Of a DNA stretch of 64,000 bases, positions 7,647 through 16,875 are shown one piece after another. The first letter of the stretch is position 1, and each line of letters starts with the position of its first letter. A program made the position numbers and the translations under genes. The stretch covers positions 5,214,001-5,278,000 of the forward strand of contig NZ_CP051293.1 of NCBI RefSeq assembly GCF_013170805.1, in the 5' to 3' direction. This DNA is from Mesorhizobium sp. NZP2077 (lineage in GTDB: Bacteria > Pseudomonadota > Alphaproteobacteria > Rhizobiales > Rhizobiaceae). The notes beneath the pieces were generated by a model. The model did no database searches. It was not told where the DNA came from and saw only the letters and a list, made by a program, of their open reading frames with translations.

Positions 7647-9677
7647 ATGCCGACCAGTCGGCCTCACCTCTTCGCACTGCTTGGCGCCATTGCCGGGCTG
7701 ATGCCCGGCGTGGCGATCAGCGGCAGCGTCGATGTGCGGGTCACCTCGGCGATTCCGATGCCGAGCCCGCAGGACAGCGCACAGCAGGTCCCCTCGCCCA
7801 GCGTCGCGCAGTTGAAGAGCGGGCTGGACGCTCTGGCGGCCGGCGATATTCCCACCGCTCGCGGCGTGCGCGATGCGCTTCCCGCTCAATCGCTCGACCA
7901 GCACATACTGGCCTGGGCGATCGCGCTTTATGGCGGCGACAAGGTGCCGAGCGGCGACATCGCCGCCGCCGCGAAGATGCTGCCCAACTGGCCGGGCACG
8001 GTTGCCCTGCGCAAGAACAGCGAGCGCGCGCTCTACCGCGAGAACCCCGCCGCCGACATCGTCATTGCGGCGTTCGATGGCAGCCAACCGCAGACATTCG
8101 AAGGCGTCATGGTTCTCGCCCGCGCCTACGTGGCGGCGGGCAACGCCAAGGCGGCGCGCTCGGTGCTGTCGCCGTTCTGGCGCACCACGATCCTGGAAGC
8201 CAAGGACGAGACGGCGCTGATCAAGGAATTCGGCAGCCTGATCCCCGCCGCCGACCACCGTTTTCGCATGGACCGCATGTTCTATGCCGACCGGGTGAAT
8301 TCCGCGCTGCGCATTGCCGGCCTTGCCGGCGCCCAGCAGTTTGCCGAGGCCTGGGCAGCAGCCGACAGAGGCGACAAGAATGCGTTGAAACTGCTGAAGG
8401 CGGTGCCGGCACCCCAGCGTTCGGCGGGTTATTTCTTCGCGCAAGCGGAATATTTGCGCAAGCAGGACGATTTTGCCGGCGCCGCTGCCGTCGTGATGAA
8501 GGCGCCGACGGATCGCGAGGCTCTGGTCGATCCGGATGGCTGGTGGGTCGAGCGCCGGGTGCTGTCGCGCGAACTGGTCGACCAGGGCGACATGAAGACG
8601 GCGTACAAGATTGTCGCCACGCATGCCGCCGAAAGCGCTGCCAATGCGGCCGAGGCCGAGTTCCACGCCGGCTGGTACGCGCTGCGCGGCCTGAACGACC
8701 CCAAGCTTGCGGCGACGCATTTTTCGCGCATCGTCGACCTTGCCCAGGGGCCGATGACGCTGTCGCGTGCCTATTACTGGCTCGGCCGCGCGGCGGAAGT
8801 CGGCGGCCCGGGCAATGCCAAGGACTATTTTGGGCGCGCCGCCGCTTTCGGCACGACCTTTTACGGCCAACTTGCCGCTGAGCGTGTCGGCCGGCAGGCG
8901 CTCAACATCGTCTATCCTACGCCAAGTGCCGCCGACCGGCAGAATTTTGCCGGCCGCGAGGCTGTCAGCGCCATCAAGCGGCTGCAGGAGGCGGGCTATG
9001 ACCGCTATGCCGAGACGCTCTATCGCGACCTTGCCGGTCAGTTGACGAGCCCAGGCGAACTGGCGCTGCTCGCTTTCCTTGCCGAAAAGCAGGACAACCA
9101 CTTTATGGCGCTGAAGGTTGGCAAGATCGCCGGGGCACGCGGCATTGATGTCGGTGCGCTGTCGCACCCGCTCGGCGTCATCCCTGATTCGGCCAATATT
9201 TCCGGCTCGGGCAAGGCGCTGGCCTATGCGATTGCCCGACAGGAGAGCGAATTCAACGTCGGCGCCGTATCAAGTGCCGGCGCGCGCGGTCTGCTGCAGC
9301 TGATGCCGGGAACCGCCAAGCAACTGGCGAAGAAGGCCGGATTGCAGTTTTCGCAGGCACGGCTGACCACTGATGCCGGCTACAATGCCACGCTCGGTTC
9401 AGCCTTCCTTGGCGAGCAGCTCGACCGCTTCAACGGCTCCTATGTGCTGACCTTCGCCGGCTACAATGCCGGCCCCAACCGGGCCAGCCAGTGGGTGGCG
9501 AAATACGGCGACCCGCGCGGCAAGGACATCGATGCGGTTGTGGACTGGATAGAGCGGATTCCCTACACGGAAACAAGAAGTTACGTGCAGCGCGTGATGG
9601 AGAATTACGAGGTCTACAAGATGCGTATTTCCGGCAAATACGACATCGTAGGAGATCTGGTGAACGGACGCAGCTGA
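7647..9677 (+). CDS. Soluble lytic murein transglycosylase (Slt70-like)
   Basis: Periplasmic enzyme that cleaves peptidoglycan glycan strands to 1,6-anhydromuropeptides. The 676-residue product begins with a signal-like segment (LFALLGAIAGLMPGVAISG). It continues with a long alanine-rich helical domain (about 50-500) of the U-shaped Slt superhelix, and ends with a GEWL-fold catalytic domain: AIARQESEFNVGAVSSAGAR with the catalytic Glu in QESEF, then GLLQLMPGTAKQLA and TFAGYNAGPNRASQW. Length and layout match Slt70. It is divergent from dapA, with roughly 290 bp between them. Confidence 0.92.
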   Translation: MPTSRPHLFALLGAIAGLMPGVAISGSVDVRVTSAIPMPSPQDSAQQVPSPSVAQLKSGLDALAAGDIPTARGVRDALPAQSLDQHILAWAIALYGGDKVPSGDIAAAAKMLPNWPGTVALRKNSERALYRENPAADIVIAAFDGSQPQTFEGVMVLARAYVAAGNAKAARSVLSPFWRTTILEAKDETALIKEFGSLIPAADHRFRMDRMFYADRVNSALRIAGLAGAQQFAEAWAAADRGDKNALKLLKAVPAPQRSAGYFFAQAEYLRKQDDFAGAAAVVMKAPTDREALVDPDGWWVERRVLSRELVDQGDMKTAYKIVATHAAESAANAAEAEFHAGWYALRGLNDPKLAATHFSRIVDLAQGPMTLSRAYYWLGRAAEVGGPGNAKDYFGRAAAFGTTFYGQLAAERVGRQALNIVYPTPSAADRQNFAGREAVSAIKRLQEAGYDRYAETLYRDLAGQLTSPGELALLAFLAEKQDNHFMALKVGKIAGARGIDVGALSHPLGVIPDSANISGSGKALAYAIARQESEFNVGAVSSAGARGLLQLMPGTAKQLAKKAGLQFSQARLTTDAGYNATLGSAFLGEQLDRFNGSYVLTFAGYNAGPNRASQWVAKYGDPRGKDIDAVVDWIERIPYTETRSYVQRVMENYEVYKMRISGKYDIVGDLVNGRS

Positions 9678-9832
9678 GGAAGCCGACGGCTCGAGAGGCG
9701 ACTCAGCCGAAACTGCCGATCCCCCAAAGGACCCCCAAGGGGGAGATTGCTACCCTAGCCCCGATTTGACGCTCCCCGCCCTCGGCTGTAGCAGTCAGAG
9801 AGGATTCGGCGGCGAGAAGGTAGCGTGTCCAG

Positions 9833-10723
9833 ATGTCGAGCGCTGAAGGCTTTTCCGACTTCTTTTACGCCGCGCCAGATGGGCTGAGACTTCACGCCCG
9901 CATCTACGGTGAAGCAAATTCCGGACACTGGCCGGTGGTCTGCCTGCCCGGCCTTACCCGCAACGCTCGAGACTTTCATGATCTTGCGCTCTATCTGTCG
10001 CAGCGCGCCGACACTGCGCGCCAGGTCGTGGCTTTCGATTATCGTGGGCGAGCGATGTCGGCCTACGATCCCGAGATCGCTCACTATAATGTCGGTGTCG
10101 AAGCCGGCGATGTCCTTGCCGGGCTCGCAGCACTTGGCATTGACCACGCCGCTTTCATCGGCACTTCGCGCGGCGGCCTGATCATCCATGTGCTCGGGGC
10201 ATTGAAGCCGGCCGCGCTGAAAGCCATTGTGCTCAATGACATCGGGCCAGCAATCGAAGCCGAAGGCCTTGCCAACATCCGCTCCTATCTTGAGCGCTCG
10301 CTGAAGCCGAAGACATTCCATGAAGCATTGGATGCGCAACGGCGCACCCATGGCGACGACTTTCCGGCACTAAGCCATGCGGACTGGGCGCGGATGGTGG
10401 GGGCCATCCATCGCAAAACGGACGCCGGGCTGATACCGGATTTCGATCCGGCCTTGGTCGACACCTTGGCCGGCGTCGACTTCAGCAAGCCGCTGCCGGA
10501 TCTATGGCCGCAATTCGATGCGCTGGCGGCCACCCCGCTGCTTGCCATACGTGGTGGCAAGTCGAAACTGCTCTCCGCCGCAACGCTCGAGGATATGCAA
10601 AAGCGCCATCCCGGCATGGACACGATCACCGTTAGTGGCCAGGGCCACGCGCCGTTCCTGGAGACCGGCGACCTGCCCCAGAGAATTGCTGAATTCATCG
10701 ACAAGGCAAACGCTCGTCACTGA
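9833..10723 (+). CDS. Alpha/beta hydrolase
   Basis: A 296-residue alpha/beta-fold hydrolase. After a short N-terminus the oxyanion strand VVCLPGLTRNARDF appears near 37-50, the nucleophile elbow GTSRGG near 113-118, and the catalytic histidine in SGQGHAPF near 272-279. RGGKSKLLSAATLEDM marks the usual acid-loop region. No lid features point to a specific substrate; esters, lactones or acyl-homoserine lactones are all possible. It stands alone, 155 bp after the transglycosylase gene and convergent with the next gene. Confidence 0.85.
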   Translation: MSSAEGFSDFFYAAPDGLRLHARIYGEANSGHWPVVCLPGLTRNARDFHDLALYLSQRADTARQVVAFDYRGRAMSAYDPEIAHYNVGVEAGDVLAGLAALGIDHAAFIGTSRGGLIIHVLGALKPAALKAIVLNDIGPAIEAEGLANIRSYLERSLKPKTFHEALDAQRRTHGDDFPALSHADWARMVGAIHRKTDAGLIPDFDPALVDTLAGVDFSKPLPDLWPQFDALAATPLLAIRGGKSKLLSAATLEDMQKRHPGMDTITVSGQGHAPFLETGDLPQRIAEFIDKANARH

Positions 10724-10783
10724 TCGAATTGGCTGCGCAAGACGCGAGTTGGGTTCGACCGGCGCGTCACCCGATACGAGCCC

Positions 10784-11173
10784 TTACGGGAAGCGTTTCC
10801 TTGCCTTCGCTGTCCCCACCGTTTTGCCGCTGGCATCGAGCGCCTTGACGGTGAACTGGTAGGTGTGCGGCGATGGAGGACATGGCCCTCTGTACGAAAA
10901 TGCACCGTAAGGCAGGGAATTTCCTGAAAATGTGACTCTGCCGCCGCCGTGAGTGAAATCCGGCGCGTCCAAATCAGACATGCGAATGTCAAGCTTGGCC
11001 GTCCCGGCCGGGACACCACTCAATTTCATAGGTGGTGACTTACTATCGAAGCACTTTTTGGTTGGTCCCCAGTCCACTGAAACTGACATTCCAGCCTGGG
11101 CCGCCGCAACAGAACAGCATAGCAGAACCGCAGAAACCAATACCTTCACGGACCTGCCCCCCCTCAAGGTCAA
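10784..11173 (-). CDS. Short secreted PEBP-like (YbhB/YbcL family) protein
   Basis: A 129-residue protein with a signal peptide (VKVLVSAVLLCCSVAAAQAG) and features of the phosphatidylethanolamine-binding/YbhB family: KLDIRMSDLDAPDFTHGGG near 65-80 and YRGPCPPSPHTYQFTVKALD near 100-120. Typical bacterial YbhB proteins are 150-190 residues, so this is a shortened member. The anion-pocket DPDAP motif is altered to DLDAP, and the central loop is reduced. Its ligand is unknown. It is convergent with the hydrolase and borders a decayed region to the right. Confidence 0.72.
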   Translation of the reverse strand: MTLRGGRSVKVLVSAVLLCCSVAAAQAGMSVSVDWGPTKKCFDSKSPPMKLSGVPAGTAKLDIRMSDLDAPDFTHGGGRVTFSGNSLPYGAFSYRGPCPPSPHTYQFTVKALDASGKTVGTAKARKRFP

Positions 11174-11379
11174 ATTACCCAGACAACACTATCACAGAAC
11201 TTTGACAAGATTATAGGTTACAACTTTATACCGCAAGCCACCCGCTCTATTTACTGCTAGAGTATTTCTCTGGCTCCTTCGCCGCTGAGTGTTTTCGCAC
11301 CTTGCCCACAGGGCGGCAGGCGACGCCGTGGTCAGGGGAGAGGCGAGAGGCGAACTCTCCGGCGATCGCGGCATGATGG

Positions 11380-11574
11380 CGGAGTTGCCGAAGTTGAAGT
11401 GGCTTTCGGTGTAGGTCTTCAAGGTACCGAATTCAGTTTCCTGACCGGTCCAGGTCTTCAGTGCGAAGGAGCGCGCTGCCAATACGTGTCCTGGGGATCG
11501 CCGTCCATGTGGTCCGGAGCGTTGTTCGACCCGGTGATCACGCCGGCATCGCCCACGCCCATGTCGTAACGACT
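11380..11574 (-). pseudogene. Remnant of a rhizobial outer-membrane porin (frameshifted)
   Basis: On the minus strand one frame reads SRYDMGVGDAGVITGSNN and ends ...DTYWQRAPSH-stop. One base out of register, the next frame continues SFALKTWTGQETEFGTLKTY and TESHFNFGNSA. The segment RTWTGQETE-GTLKTYTE-RFNFG is characteristic of the alphaproteobacterial porin (Omp2b-like) family as I know it. The frame changes around 11465 and neither end of a porin gene is present. This is a broken internal fragment about 65 codons long, downstream of tRNA-Ser. Confidence 0.65.
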
Positions 11575-11672
11575 GAGGGGCTTGCGGCCCTCCTTCGCCG
11601 AGGTTTCGGAGGGCATCCGGCTTCATATGGAGGGTTGAGCTTGTCCTGCGAAGCTCGGAGAGCGAAGCAGGA

Positions 11673-11763
11673 TGGCGGAGAGGATGGGATTCGAACCCAC
11701 GAGAAGCTTTTGACCTCTACTCCCTTAGCAGGGGAGCGCCTTCGACCACTCGGCCACCTCTCC
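11673..11763 (-). tRNA. tRNA-Ser (anticodon GCU)
   Basis: The reverse strand reads GGAGAGGTGGCCGAGTGG..., a serine-type long variable arm, the anticodon stem-loop CTCCC-CTGCTAA-GGGAG (anticodon GCU, reading AGC/AGU), the T-arm GTGGGTTCGAATCCCAT, and the acceptor 3' strand CCTCTCC followed by G and an encoded CCA. Its 91 nt are right for a class II tRNA. Decayed gene pieces lie on both sides, as often seen next to tRNA integration sites. Confidence 0.95.
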
Positions 11764-12060
11764 GTTGCGCCGCTGGATAAAGAAAAGCGCCGGCACAATC
11801 AACAAGCCCGCGTCATTATATGGAAAAATAAGAGCGTACAGAGCTGCCGCCTTCCCAGGTGCGGCGGTTCTGGGCAATTCCATCGACTCGAGGCCCTCCC
11901 TGGATTCCGTCCGTCGATCGCCGGATTCGGCTGGAAATAAACGGTTGCGGCGGGGCTGATGGTCAACAAGAGCTTTCTGAGTGAGGCCAAATCGTGTCAT
12001 TTGCGCAACAACGCTGGGTGATAGCTGCCGAACAGCCCTGTCGCCGGTACGATCGTTTGT

Positions 12061-12276
12061 TAGAGCGACGGGGTGATTTGGCGTGCGCGACAGAACTCGA
12101 AGGCACAGGTCCTGTGCTTCTTTGAGGCGCTTCGCCTGCTGGAGAGCGTAGGCCTGTTTCAGCAGCGCTTCATCGGCCTGCGCACGTGAAAGCGAATTAA
12201 CCGTCGGCAGATTCGGCTTCGGCGCGGGGCCAGGCTTGATGTGTTTGGACCAGGCAGGCGGCAGTCGACTGTTCAT
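12061..12276 (-). pseudogene. 5' remnant of a TPR-containing protein gene
   Basis: An ATG at 12274-12276 opens a frame with ADEALLKQAYALQQAKRLKE and AQDLCLRVLSRTPNHPVAL, one recognisable tetratricopeptide unit. After about residue 72 the frame loses all TPR character and runs low-complexity into the tRNA-Ser gene. I infer that the rest of the gene has been deleted. The N-terminal TPR identification is fairly clear; whether anything is expressed is not. Confidence 0.5.
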
Positions 12277-12395
12277 GGTGCATCGCCAGCAAAAGAGGCG
12301 ACTGAATCCGGCCTTGCGGCTGCGGACCGCTGGGTGCTTGCATGGCCAGTCTGGTCACGCTAGCAAGAAGTCCGTCTTCCAAGCGAGCCTCTGCC

Positions 12396-13508
12396 ATGCA
12401 CCAGCGCCCTCCCCTCACGTCGCTCATCGCCGCGCTTCCCTCAACGGTGCCGTTTGTCGGCCCCGAAGCGCAGGAGCGTGAGCGCGGGCGCCCTTTTCGT
12501 GCCCGCATCGGTGCCAATGAGAGCAGTTTTGGTCCTTCGCCGCGCGTCATCGCCCGCATGGCCGGGATCGCCCCCGACATGTGGATGTATTGCGATCCCG
12601 ACAATTTCGATCTGAAGGTCGCGGCTGCCGCGCATCACGACGTGGCGGTCGAGAATGTCGTTGTCGGTGAAGGCATAGACGGGCTGCTCAGCCTGGTGGC
12701 GCGCATGTATGTGGCGCCTGGCGATGCCGTGGTGACCTCGCTCGGCGCCTATCCGACCTTCAATTTCCATGTCGCCGGCGTCGGCGGGCGGCTGGTGACC
12801 GTCCCTTACGTGAACGACCACGAAAGCCTGGATGGTTTGCTCGCGGCGGTGGTCAAGGAGAAGGCACCGCTGGTCTATCTGTCCAACCCGGACAATCCGA
12901 TGGGCAGCTGGTGGGAAGCGGACGAGGTGATCCGCTTCATCGAAGCGTTGCCGCAGACCACCATGCTGGTGCTCGACGAGGCCTATGGCGAATTGGGGCC
13001 GGCCTCGGCTTTGCCGCCGATCGATATCTCGCGCCCGAATGTCATCCGTATGCGAACCTTTTCAAAGGCTTACGGGCTTGCCGGGATACGCTGCGGCTAT
13101 GCGGTGGCGGAGGCAGAGGTGATCCGCGACTTCGAGAAGATCCGCAATCATTACGGCGTCAGCCGCATGGCGCAGATCGCCGGCGTCGAGGCGCTTGCCG
13201 ACCAGGCCTATCTCGAGACGGTGGTGACGCGGGTGGCCGCCGGGCGGCAGCGCCTCGCTGATATCGCCGAGCAGAACGGGTTGAAGCCGCTGGCCTCGGC
13301 GACCAATTTCGTCACCATCGATTGCGGCCATGACAGCGCCTTCGCGCTGAAAGTGTTGCAGGGGCTGTTGTCGCGCGACGTGTTCATCCGCAAGCCAATG
13401 GCGCCGGGGCTCGACCGCTGCATCCGCGTCAGCGTCGGTCTTGATCATGAACTCGATATTTTCGCCGAGGAGTTGCCTGGCGCACTGGCGGCCGCACGAG
13501 GGAACTAG
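12396..13508 (+). CDS. PLP-dependent aminotransferase, histidinol-phosphate aminotransferase-like
   Basis: A fold-type I aminotransferase of about 370 residues related to HisC. Visible motifs are RIGANESSFGPSPRV near the N-terminus (substrate arm), VVGEGIDGLLSLVARMY, YLSNPDNPMGSWW (the PLP-contacting Asn-Pro), LVLDEAYGEL, and the Schiff-base lysine in TFSKAYGLAGIRCGY. Substrate specificity cannot be read from sequence; HisC paralogues act on aromatic amino acids or histidinol phosphate. The start at 12396 (MHQRPPLTS) is chosen by family length; an ATG 18 codons upstream is also open. Its stop overlaps that of the convergent MarR gene by 4 bp. Confidence 0.85.
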   Translation: MHQRPPLTSLIAALPSTVPFVGPEAQERERGRPFRARIGANESSFGPSPRVIARMAGIAPDMWMYCDPDNFDLKVAAAAHHDVAVENVVVGEGIDGLLSLVARMYVAPGDAVVTSLGAYPTFNFHVAGVGGRLVTVPYVNDHESLDGLLAAVVKEKAPLVYLSNPDNPMGSWWEADEVIRFIEALPQTTMLVLDEAYGELGPASALPPIDISRPNVIRMRTFSKAYGLAGIRCGYAVAEAEVIRDFEKIRNHYGVSRMAQIAGVEALADQAYLETVVTRVAAGRQRLADIAEQNGLKPLASATNFVTIDCGHDSAFALKVLQGLLSRDVFIRKPMAPGLDRCIRVSVGLDHELDIFAEELPGALAAARGN

Positions 13509-14035
13509 AGAGGTTCACCGCGCTCGGATTCCGGCGCGCCGCCGAGCAGATACCGGGCACGTGTCAAAATATCCGACAACTCGGCGGCTTCCTCGTCGTC
13601 CAGATCCGCGGTCAGGCGCGCGAGATCGCGATCCGCTGCCGCCTGGAGCCCGGCAAGCGCGGCTTGGCCGCGGCCGGTGAGCGAGGGGACGCGACCGCGC
13701 GGGGCATCGGGGCCGGCACGCGTTTCCGTCAGGCCGGCGGCAGCGAGTTTTCGAAGGATTCTGGTGACGTAGGTCGGCTCCAACTGGAGTTCCTGGCCGA
13801 TGTCGGACGCTGCTGGTCCGAAATCGATTCGAAACGCTCGTGCCAGAAAGCCTGCCTTGCCCTCAGGGGTGGCGGCAATATGGCCGGATCGACGGCCCAG
13901 TTCGAACAGCACCCTCGCCTCGGTCAGCGTATAGGCGCTGTGCGTCAAGGTTTCGTCGAGCAGCCCGATCAGACAGGTATAGAACCGGTTGAAGCACCTG
14001 AGGTCGCTGACCAAGGCATTCCGATCGGTTGACAT
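13505..14035 (-). CDS. MarR-family transcriptional regulator
   Basis: A 176-residue winged-helix regulator. The DNA-binding core is visible as LTEARVLFELGRR, then IGQELQLEPTYVTRILRKLA (recognition helix) and AAGLTETRAGPDAPRGRVPSLTGRG (wing), followed by C-terminal dimer helices. Length is normal for MarR proteins. It is convergent with the aminotransferase gene and has about 185 bp of upstream DNA before acylphosphatase, which may hold its operator. The ligand and targets are unknown. Confidence 0.85.
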   Translation of the reverse strand: MSTDRNALVSDLRCFNRFYTCLIGLLDETLTHSAYTLTEARVLFELGRRSGHIAATPEGKAGFLARAFRIDFGPAASDIGQELQLEPTYVTRILRKLAAAGLTETRAGPDAPRGRVPSLTGRGQAALAGLQAAADRDLARLTADLDDEEAAELSDILTRARYLLGGAPESERGEPL

Positions 14036-14221
14036 GGCAAGTGCCCCTGAAGATTTCCATGCTGCCGGATCATCGCGAAAAAGTTGACCGAGTCAACTAT
14101 CTATTGGTGCAGGTCATCTATATCTTCGGACGACACCGGTTCATCAATTTGATTGCATCCTCCATTCAAGCCGGTTGCCTTCGCTCGATCCTGCGCCAGA
14201 CTCTATGCGAGGGAGCGCGAG

Positions 14222-14506
14222 ATGAACGATCGGAAAAGGGCAGTGCAGGCCAGCGTACACGGCAAGGTGCAAGGCGTCGGCTACAGGATCTGGGTGAGAG
14301 GCGAAGCGACCGGGCTTGGATTGGTGGGCTGGGTGCGCAACGAAAGAGACGGTTCGGTAACGGCATGGCTTGCCGGTGCCGACGCGGCGGTTTCAGCCAT
14401 GATCGAACGGCTCTGGCGAGGCCCGGCGGGCGCTTCAGTCTCACGGATCGAGGTGGAGGTGATCGAGACCTGGACCACGCCTGGAGACTTCAGGATCGTC
14501 GCATAG
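14222..14506 (+). CDS. Acylphosphatase
   Basis: A 94-residue acylphosphatase that hydrolyses carboxyl-phosphate bonds of small metabolites. The catalytic motif ASVHGKVQGVGYRIWVR supplies the conserved arginine, and GLVGWVRNERDGSVTAWLAG supplies the conserved asparagine; both active-site residues are present. The ATG at 14222 follows GGGAGCGCGAG. An upstream in-frame ATG at 14153 would add an unlikely N-terminus. It is monocistronic between MarR and TetR regulators. Confidence 0.92.
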   Translation: MNDRKRAVQASVHGKVQGVGYRIWVRGEATGLGLVGWVRNERDGSVTAWLAGADAAVSAMIERLWRGPAGASVSRIEVEVIETWTTPGDFRIVA

Positions 14507-14590
14507 GCGCATGCGCGTCATTTGAATTCATTGGCAACTCTTGAATTAATTGAACGTTCGTTTTATTACTGTCGCCTTAATGAGGTGATC

Positions 14591-15241
14591 ATGGCGCGCA
14601 CCACGGGATCCGAAGGCGAGCGAACTGAAGCGGCGGTCCGCGAAGCGGCCGTGAACCTGATCGCGCGCTACGGCTACGAGGCAATGTCGATGCGCCAGCT
14701 AGCGGCCGAGGTCGGCGTCCAGGCGGCCGCGCTCTACCGCTATTTCCCGACCAAGGAAGACCTGCTGTTCACGCTCATGCGCGAACACATGGAGGGGCTT
14801 CGCGGGGCTTGGGAACATGCCCGGCCAGCCGGCGCCGATCCGACGGGCCAGCTCGCCGCCTATGTGCGCAATCATATCGCTTTCCACATCGAACGCCGGC
14901 ACGCCACGCATGTGTCGAACATGGAATTGCGCAGCCTGTCGCCTGACAGGCTGACACAGATCCTGCGCATGCGCACAGCCTACGAAAAGGAACTGCGCAC
15001 CATCCTGCGCGATGGCGCCGAGGCTGGCGCCTTCAAGATCGAGGACACCGGCCTGACGGCCATGGCGCTGATCCAGATGATGACCGGCGTCATTGTCTGG
15101 TTTCGCCCGGGCGAGCGGCTGTCGGTCCCTGAAGTGACGACGACATATCTTTCAATGACAATGCGCCTGGTTGGCGCGAGGATGGATACCTACGGCGCCG
15201 AGCGTCCCTTCGGGCGCGCAAAGGACGCTGTAACACTTTGA
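14591..15241 (+). CDS. TetR-family regulator, probably of the leucine-catabolism genes
   Basis: About 216 residues. The N-terminal HTH is clear: [20 protein letters not shown], then [20 protein letters not shown], the TetR recognition helix and the YRYF..K signature. The remainder is an alpha-helical ligand domain. The chosen ATG lies six codons before that domain, after GAGGTGATC. It ends 61 bp before isovaleryl-CoA dehydrogenase on the same strand, so control of that pathway by an acyl-CoA ligand is a reasonable inference, by analogy with other TetR regulators of acyl-CoA metabolism. Confidence 0.88.
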   Translation: MARTTGSEGERTEAAVREAAVNLIARYGYEAMSMRQLAAEVGVQAAALYRYFPTKEDLLFTLMREHMEGLRGAWEHARPAGADPTGQLAAYVRNHIAFHIERRHATHVSNMELRSLSPDRLTQILRMRTAYEKELRTILRDGAEAGAFKIEDTGLTAMALIQMMTGVIVWFRPGERLSVPEVTTTYLSMTMRLVGARMDTYGAERPFGRAKDAVTL

Positions 15242-15244
15242 TTT

Positions 15245-15288
15245 GAGTATGACCCCGAAGATCGAGAGCGATCTTCGGGGTCATACTC
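15245..15288. repeat. Perfect 20-bp inverted repeat in the ivd leader
   Basis: GAGTATGACCCCGAAGATCG and its exact complement are separated by AGAG. The structure ends 14 nt before the ivd start codon, directly against the ribosome-binding site GGGGGAGG. The arm ends resemble the GAGCATGACC / GGTCATGCTC termini of the repeat at 53107-53176, so it may be a minimal member of that family. It could act as a TetR-gene terminator (though without a T-run) or restrain translation of ivd. Confidence 0.8.
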
Positions 15289-15302
15289 GGGGGAGGAACG
15301 AG

Positions 15303-16466
15303 ATGTACACGAACACGCTCAGCTTCGGGCATGACGAGGACATCGAGGCGCTGCGCGACCTGGTGCGCCGCTTCGCCCAGCACAGGATCGCGCCGATTGC
15401 CGGCGACATCGATCGCGACAACGAATTTCCGGCGCATCTGTGGCGCGAGCTCGGCGCGCTCGGCCTGCTCGGCATCACCGCCGATCCCGATTTCGGCGGC
15501 AGCGGCATGGGCTATCTCGCCCACGTGATTGCGGTGGAAGAAATTTCCCGCGCCTCGGCTTCGGTCGGCCTCTCCTACGGCGCCCACTCCAACCTCTGCG
15601 TCAATCAGATCAACCGCTGGGCAACGCCAGCGCAGAAGGAAAGATTCCTGCCGCCGCTGTGCTCGGGCGAGCGTGTCGGTGCGCTGGCGATGTCGGAATC
15701 CGGCGCCGGCTCCGACGTTGTCTCGCTCAAACTGCGCGCCGACAAGCGCAATGGCCGCTATGTGCTCAACGGCACCAAGATGTGGATCACCAACGGGCCG
15801 GACGCCGATACGCTGGTCGTCTATGCCAAGACCGATCCGGAGCGGAAATCGCGCGGCATCACCGCCTTTATCGTCGAGAAGACGATGGCAGGTTTTTCCG
15901 TGGCGCAAAAACTCGACAAGCTCGGCATGCGCGGTTCCAACACCGGGGAGTTGGTTTTTTCGGATGTCGAGGTGCCGTTCGACAATGTGCTGCACGAGGA
16001 AGGACGCGGCGTCGAAGTGCTGATGTCGGGCCTCGACTATGAACGCACTGTGCTCGCCGGCGGTCCGATCGGCCTGATGGCGGCGTGCCTCGACGTGGCG
16101 ATCCCCTATGTGCACGAGCGCAAGCAGTTCGGCCAGCCGATCGGCGAATTCCAGTTGGTGCAAGGCAAGCTGGCCGACATGTATACGGTGATGAACGCGG
16201 CTCGCGCCTATGTCTATGCCGTCGCCGCCGCTTGCGATCGCGGCCAGACCACCCGCAAGGACGCCGCCGGCTGCGTCTTGTTTGCCGCCGAAAAGGCGAC
16301 GCAGATGGCGCTCGACGCCCTCCAACTGCTTGGCGGCAATGGCTATATCAACGACTACCCGACCGGCCGGCTTTTGCGCGACGCCAAGCTCTATGAGATC
16401 GGCGCCGGCACCAGCGAAATCCGCCGCTGGCTGATCGGCCGCGAGATCATGGCGGAAGGGGTGTGA
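15303..16466 (+). CDS. ivd: Isovaleryl-CoA dehydrogenase
   Basis: FAD enzyme that oxidises isovaleryl-CoA to 3-methylcrotonyl-CoA in leucine breakdown. Electrons pass to ETF and then to the ETF:ubiquinone oxidoreductase encoded at 35.7-37.4 kb. The 387-residue product shows ACAD signatures: [20 protein letters not shown], then [18 protein letters not shown], and a C-terminal [20 protein letters not shown] block. The glutamate in [13 protein letters not shown] is at the IVD-type catalytic position. The ATG at 15303 is preferred because GGAGG lies just upstream; an earlier in-frame start would read through the fold-back. Downstream are the carboxylase subunits of the same pathway. Confidence 0.93.
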   Translation: MYTNTLSFGHDEDIEALRDLVRRFAQHRIAPIAGDIDRDNEFPAHLWRELGALGLLGITADPDFGGSGMGYLAHVIAVEEISRASASVGLSYGAHSNLCVNQINRWATPAQKERFLPPLCSGERVGALAMSESGAGSDVVSLKLRADKRNGRYVLNGTKMWITNGPDADTLVVYAKTDPERKSRGITAFIVEKTMAGFSVAQKLDKLGMRGSNTGELVFSDVEVPFDNVLHEEGRGVEVLMSGLDYERTVLAGGPIGLMAACLDVAIPYVHERKQFGQPIGEFQLVQGKLADMYTVMNAARAYVYAVAAACDRGQTTRKDAAGCVLFAAEKATQMALDALQLLGGNGYINDYPTGRLLRDAKLYEIGAGTSEIRRWLIGREIMAEGV

Positions 16467-16483
16467 TGTCCTCCTCCGCCATT

Positions 16484-16875
16484 TCAGCCGAACGCCTTGG
16501 GCAGGTCATCGGTAGGCTTGGCAACGATCTGGTGCGCGTCGCGCCACAGAACCTCGCACTGGCGCGTCGAGGTGATCGAGCGCACCGGCAAACCGCCCTC
16601 CTCGATCAACCAGGCGCAATAGCGCGCCCGGCTGATCGCTTCCCTGGCGTCTGGATGAAACCAACAGATGCCCCAGATCGGGTTGCGCCGCCTGAAGTGC
16701 CGGCTAACCCGGCCAGGAAGCGGCAAATGCCGGTTGAACCGTCGAACTGCCCCTGCAGTTCGCCATGGATCCAGTCCGGGCAGCCGGTATGATGCAGATA
16801 CCAGGACGCATGAAAGAAGCCCGTTTCCACCCGGCTGTCGGGATGGATCAGGGGCGTTACAAACCGCACATACAT
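16484..16875 (-). pseudogene. Frameshifted conserved hypothetical gene
   Basis: Two overlapping minus-strand frames join into one plausible protein of about 130 residues. It begins MYVRFVTPLIHPDSRVETGF and FHASWYLHHTGCPDWIHGEL, switches frame after QGQFD near 16743, and continues RFNRHLPLPGRVSRHFRRRN, ...ICWFHPDAREAISRARYCAW and HQIVAKPTDDLPKAF. A single missing C at the junction (GACGGTTC for GACCGGTTC) would restore it. I recall a family of short hypothetical proteins with this pattern but know no function. It lies antisense between ivd and mccB. A sequencing error remains possible. Confidence 0.7.

Noticed and set aside
7587..9167. 526-codon minus-strand ORF
   Set aside because: Lies antisense to the lytic transglycosylase, whose catalytic motifs are unmistakable; the ORF itself has no recognisable domain.
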